Source: an uncultured Bacteroidales bacterium (lineage in GTDB: Bacteria > Bacteroidota > Bacteroidia > Bacteroidales > ML635J-15). From it: 8,759 bases of DNA. This document shows, piece by piece, positions 6,523 to 8,759 of this stretch (positions are counted from its first letter, which is position 1; each line of letters opens with the position of its first letter). The notes below the pieces were generated by a model. It saw only the letters and a list, made by a program, of their open reading frames with translations, ran no database searches and had not been told where the DNA came from. The stretch covers positions 1-8,759 of the forward strand of contig CALDKB010000032.1 in assembly GCA_937899245.1 (NCBI GenBank), given 5' to 3'. The translations under genes were made by a program, and so were the position numbers.

Positions 6523-7860
6523 TTACACTTCCCTAATCAGAAAGGCCATATAAAACGGTAATGTAAGCAACGCATCATCCCGTCCAACATTGTAGTCGCC
6601 AAGCTTTATCGCATGGAAAACATGATAATGTTCGGGGTGCTTCATAACAGTCTGCAACGATTTGGCATTGCCGGACTTAGCCTTACATTCTACTGGGCAA
6701 CATTCACTTTTGTAGCGAATCAAAAAGTCGAGTTCCAATCCGCCTTCCTTTTGGAAATAATAGAGTTTACGTCCCATTTTGCCAAAAATGTCAGCAGCAA
6801 GATTTTCGAAAATTGCGCCCTTGTAACCGCCAAGATTACCTTGCATGATGCTCCATGCTGTACCTTCTTCCAACATATTGACTAACAATCCAATGTCGCT
6901 CATATATACCTTGAAGTTATCTGGAATTGCATTGCCACTGAGAGGCAATTCCGTTATGCTCGTATTGTAGCAACGCCTAATAATTCCTGCATCTTCAATC
7001 CATTGTAAACTACCGACATACTGACTTGCACGTCCACCTTTTCTTATAATAGAATACTGGAACTTTTTGTTGTCTTTTGCCAATTGGGCAGGTATAGACT
7101 CAAAGCACTCACGAATGCGCGATTTGTCTTCCTGAAGAGCATATTTAAGCATATCTGCCTTGTAGGTTTCGATGATAGCATGCTGCACGTCAAAAACTTC
7201 GTTCATGTCGTTGGTTTCAAGGAAAGCTTTTACAGCCTCCGGCATACCTCCAACTACAACGTAACGAAACAATAATTGTCGCATACGCTGGTGAACACCT
7301 TCGTTGACAGGATTTTCCTTGTCTAAACATTCCTGCAAGTAGTCAATGTGCTGCTGTTCAATGCCATTTGCCCATAGCCATTCCTCAAAGTCCATTGGGT
7401 ACATTGTAACTATCTGCTCAAATCCGACCGGAATAGATGCCGAAAACTCTTCTTCCTGCTCTTCCTTTGATTTGTAGCCGTTTACCCCAAGAAGAGAACC
7501 TGTACAAATTACATCGTAGCGGCCATCCAATTTGAAAAACTTGAGTGATGAACGGGCATTTGGGCAGTCTTGAATCTCATCTAGGACAAGACAAGTTTCA
7601 TTAGGAACGAACTTTGCATCTTTCACACCGACAGATATGTTAAGTGTAAGAGTGTCAACATCAAGAGCACCAGCAAAGAATGTCTTGTATTCCTTATGCT
7701 CATGGAAATCTAAATACACCACATGGCTGTAGTGTTTTTTTGCAAACTCCATTACCGAACTTGTTTTTCCGCATTGACGGCAACCCTTTATAACCAGTGG
7801 TTTATGGTCTTTTTTATTTTTCCACTGGAGCAGCATTTTTTCTATCTTTCTTCGGTACAT
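6523..7860 (-). CDS. ATP-binding protein, AAA_14 domain with DUF4143 (PD-(D/E)xK-like C-terminus)
   Basis: A 445-residue protein of usual family length and order. The AAA_14 ATPase has Walker A GCRQCGKTS (26-34, with K32), Walker B CLVLDEIQDCP (90-100, with D94 and E95) and a sensor-like ICTGSLLG segment (118-125). The DUF4143 part follows, with IPAQLAKDNKKFQYS (256-270), YVGSLQWIEDAGII (281-294), LPLSGN and the GAIFENLAAD helix (348-357). It ends in a PD-(D/E)xK-like motif: LELDFLI (D378) then PVECKAK (E391, K393). The start is the ATG at 7858-7860; the opening MYRRKIEKMLLQWK is typical of the family. A promoter within repeat copy B lies about 110 bases upstream. The role of this family is not settled. 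The neighbouring partial gene is a paralogue of the same architecture. Confidence 0.92.
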   Translation of the reverse strand: MYRRKIEKMLLQWKNKKDHKPLVIKGCRQCGKTSSVMEFAKKHYSHVVYLDFHEHKEYKTFFAGALDVDTLTLNISVGVKDAKFVPNETCLVLDEIQDCPNARSSLKFFKLDGRYDVICTGSLLGVNGYKSKEEQEEEFSASIPVGFEQIVTMYPMDFEEWLWANGIEQQHIDYLQECLDKENPVNEGVHQRMRQLLFRYVVVGGMPEAVKAFLETNDMNEVFDVQHAIIETYKADMLKYALQEDKSRIRECFESIPAQLAKDNKKFQYSIIRKGGRASQYVGSLQWIEDAGIIRRCYNTSITELPLSGNAIPDNFKVYMSDIGLLVNMLEEGTAWSIMQGNLGGYKGAIFENLAADIFGKMGRKLYYFQKEGGLELDFLIRYKSECCPVECKAKSGNAKSLQTVMKHPEHYHVFHAIKLGDYNVGRDDALLTLPFYMAFLIREV

Positions 7861-7868
7861 AGTTCCAT
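7842..7868 (-). other. Eight-codon upstream ORF overlapping the ATPase start
   Basis: Just after a run of A residues, an ATG at 7866-7868 opens a frame reading MELCTEER and a TAG stop. It overlaps the true start codon out of frame. It may lower or time translation of the ATPase, or be chance. Confidence 0.2.
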
Positions 7869-7869
7869 T

Positions 7870-8064
7870 TTTTTTTGTTATTTTTCAAATCGCTGAAAAT
7901 AAACATGTTGACATTTTTCGGGGCGACTTTTTCCGATTGCCATACACTTTTCGGGGCGACTTTTCGGTGCAAAGATACACTTTTCGGGGCGACTTTTGCA
8001 AGAAAGAGGATAAAAATTTTTGTCGGTGGTTTTACAAATAACCGAACTTCAGCTTTCGCAAAAA
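7870..8064. repeat. Regulatory repeat block, copy B (three 33-base units)
   Basis: The 17-mer TTTTCGGGGCGACTTTT occurs three times without a mismatch, at 7915-7931, 7948-7964 and 7981-7997, exactly 33 bases apart. The sequence between the second and third is CGGTGCAAAGATACAC, as in copy A; between the first and second it has diverged to TCCGATTGCCATACAC. An inverted repeat (TTTTCA 7882-7887, TGAAAA 7894-7899) sits at the same place as the hairpin in copy A but with a different loop. The block fills the gap between the two DUF4143 ATPase genes. Confidence 0.88.
7970..8001 (-). promoter_or_regulatory. Bacteroidota promoter within repeat copy B, for the DUF4143 ATPase gene
   Basis: TTG (8001-7999), a 21-base spacer and TATCTTTG (7977-7970) match the Bacteroidota promoter form. 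One 17-mer lies inside the spacer, and the next covers the expected transcript start. The diverged inner unit carries TATGGCAA where the -7 box would be, so only one unit appears able to act as a promoter. Confidence 0.6.
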
Positions 8065-8083
8065 ACTATTAAGCTATAGTTTT
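8060..8083 (-). terminator. Weak A/T-rich terminator hairpin after the partial ATPase gene
   Basis: On the minus strand AAAACTAT and ATAGTTTT pair perfectly (8083-8076 with 8069-8062) around a 6-base loop, followed by further T residues. The hairpin overlaps the stop codon. With only one G-C pair the stem is weak, so read-through is likely. Confidence 0.35.
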
Positions 8084-8759
8084 ATTCCTTTGCCTTCTGC
8101 GCCTTATATTCCGCTAGCCATTTCTTCAGCAAAAATGCAGTGAAATATGGGAAAGTGTAGAATTTGCCATTGAAACCGATGTTCTTGTGGCAGAGTTTTA
8201 TGCCGTACTTTATGTCGGGGTACGAGTCGCTTTTTATCAGGTTGTTGAGCGATACAGTGGCGGCATCCTTGGCTTTCACTTCAACGGGGACAAGGCTGTC
8301 GATGTCACGGACGAAGAAGTCCATTTCTAGCTGGGCGTTCTCTTTCTTGAAGTAATATATCGGTAGCCCTGCCTTTACAAGTGCTTCGGCGATTACATTC
8401 TCGTATATCGCACCCTTGTATATGCCGAGATTCCTGTTCTTGCGCAGGTTATCAAGCGAATACTCGTCGAGGCTTGCCATAAGCAGCCCTGTGTCGTGGA
8501 AATATATCTTGTACTTCGACTCGTCGTAGTTGCCTTTAAGCGGAAGTTCGGGAAACGACATGCTGTAGCAGATGTTTATTATGCCTGCATCACTAAGCCA
8601 ATCGACACAGCCGATGTAGTCGCGACTTCGTGCGTGGGCGGCAACCTTGCTTATCTGGAACTTCTTGTTGTCCTTGGCGAGAAAAACTGGTATGTTGCGA
8701 TAGACATTCTTTATCTTCTTGTTTTCTTCGCGACTGTTATGCTGGCGTGGAACTTCAAC
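8082..8759 (-). CDS. AAA_14/DUF4143 ATP-binding protein, C-terminal part (start beyond window)
   Basis: The frame is open to the right edge, giving 225 residues. An internal ATG at 8559-8561 is not the start, because clear family sequence precedes it: NIPVFLAKDNKKFQIS, then RDYIGCVDWLSDAGIINICY. After it come LPLKGN, YKIYFHDTGLLMASL and YKGAIYENVIAEALVKAG, then the PD-(D/E)xK-like pair LEMDFFV and PVEVKAK. The same blocks occur in the same order in the neighbouring ATPase (6523-7860), so the two are paralogues with clearly different sequences. The Walker ATPase domain must lie outside the window, so intactness cannot be judged. The gene looks richer in G/C than the DUF262 genes (29 of 60 bases in 8221-8280, against 22 of 60 in 5401-5460). 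Confidence 0.88.
   Translation of the reverse strand, partial: VEVPRQHNSREENKKIKNVYRNIPVFLAKDNKKFQISKVAAHARSRDYIGCVDWLSDAGIINICYSMSFPELPLKGNYDESKYKIYFHDTGLLMASLDEYSLDNLRKNRNLGIYKGAIYENVIAEALVKAGLPIYYFKKENAQLEMDFFVRDIDSLVPVEVKAKDAATVSLNNLIKSDSYPDIKYGIKLCHKNIGFNGKFYTFPYFTAFLLKKWLAEYKAQKAKE

Noticed and set aside
7915..7997. CRISPR array
   Set aside because: The period is regular, but only two or three units exist, two of the intervening sequences are shared with copy A, and a promoter is embedded; there are no unique spacers and no cas genes.
7875..8072. Plus-strand frame of 65 codons with repeated FGATF segments
   Set aside because: It is the translation of the three 33-base DNA repeats and lies over a promoter for the opposite strand; the periodicity belongs to the DNA.
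8082..8561. Independent 159-residue gene starting at the internal ATG
   Set aside because: Upstream codons to the window edge encode clear DUF4143 family sequence in the same frame, so this is the tail of a larger gene.
1..8759. tRNA or rRNA genes
   Set aside because: No cloverleaf-like or rRNA-like sequence was noticed on either strand.

Overview
The window looks like accessory DNA from a member of the Bacteroidota, most likely Bacteroidales. Two things point there. The best promoters have the Bacteroidota form, a TAnnTTTG box at -7 with a TTG-type box about 21 bases upstream, and no Shine-Dalgarno sequences precede the genes. The gene content also fits: DUF4143 and DUF234 ATPases, DUF262 proteins and an IS5-type transposase. 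This is a judgement from family resemblance and promoter form; no marker gene is present.

Every convincing gene is on the minus strand, so transcription runs from high to low coordinates. In that direction the order is: the C-terminal part of a DUF4143 ATPase, open at the right edge (8082-8759); an intergenic regulatory block built on a 33-base repeat (copy B, about 7870-8064); a complete AAA_14/DUF4143 ATPase (6523-7860); a 516-base gap (6007-6522) holding a dispersed hairpin and a second copy of the regulatory block (copy A, about 6310-6464); a two-gene operon of DUF262 proteins (4123-6006 with an HNH/DUF1524 nuclease domain, then 1714-4119 without one), ending in a good terminator (1620-1657); a DUF234-type ATPase (155-1468) with its own promoter and a palindromic operator candidate; and the first 29 codons of an IS5-family transposase running off the left edge (1-89).

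The most likely system is the DUF262 pair. It resembles the GmrS/GmrD type IV restriction logic (a ParB/Srx-fold NTPase-like DUF262 module and an HNH nuclease), but it is built from two DUF262 proteins. One carries the nuclease. The other has lost it or never had it, and instead has a Cys/His cluster inserted after its DGQQR motif and a long C-terminal region I do not recognise. The pair is visibly richer in A/T than its right-hand neighbours and is bracketed by two related stem-loop sequences, so it may have arrived as a cassette. The ATPases on both sides each join a Walker ATPase to a C-terminal PD-(D/E)xK-like motif. Their biological role is unsettled, and such genes commonly multiply in Bacteroidota genomes.

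The most unusual DNA-level signal is the 33-base iterated repeat. Five near-identical 17-mers in two blocks lie between the two promoter boxes and just downstream of them, like operators. One block precedes an ATPase gene and the other precedes the DUF262 operon, suggesting that both may answer to the same regulator.
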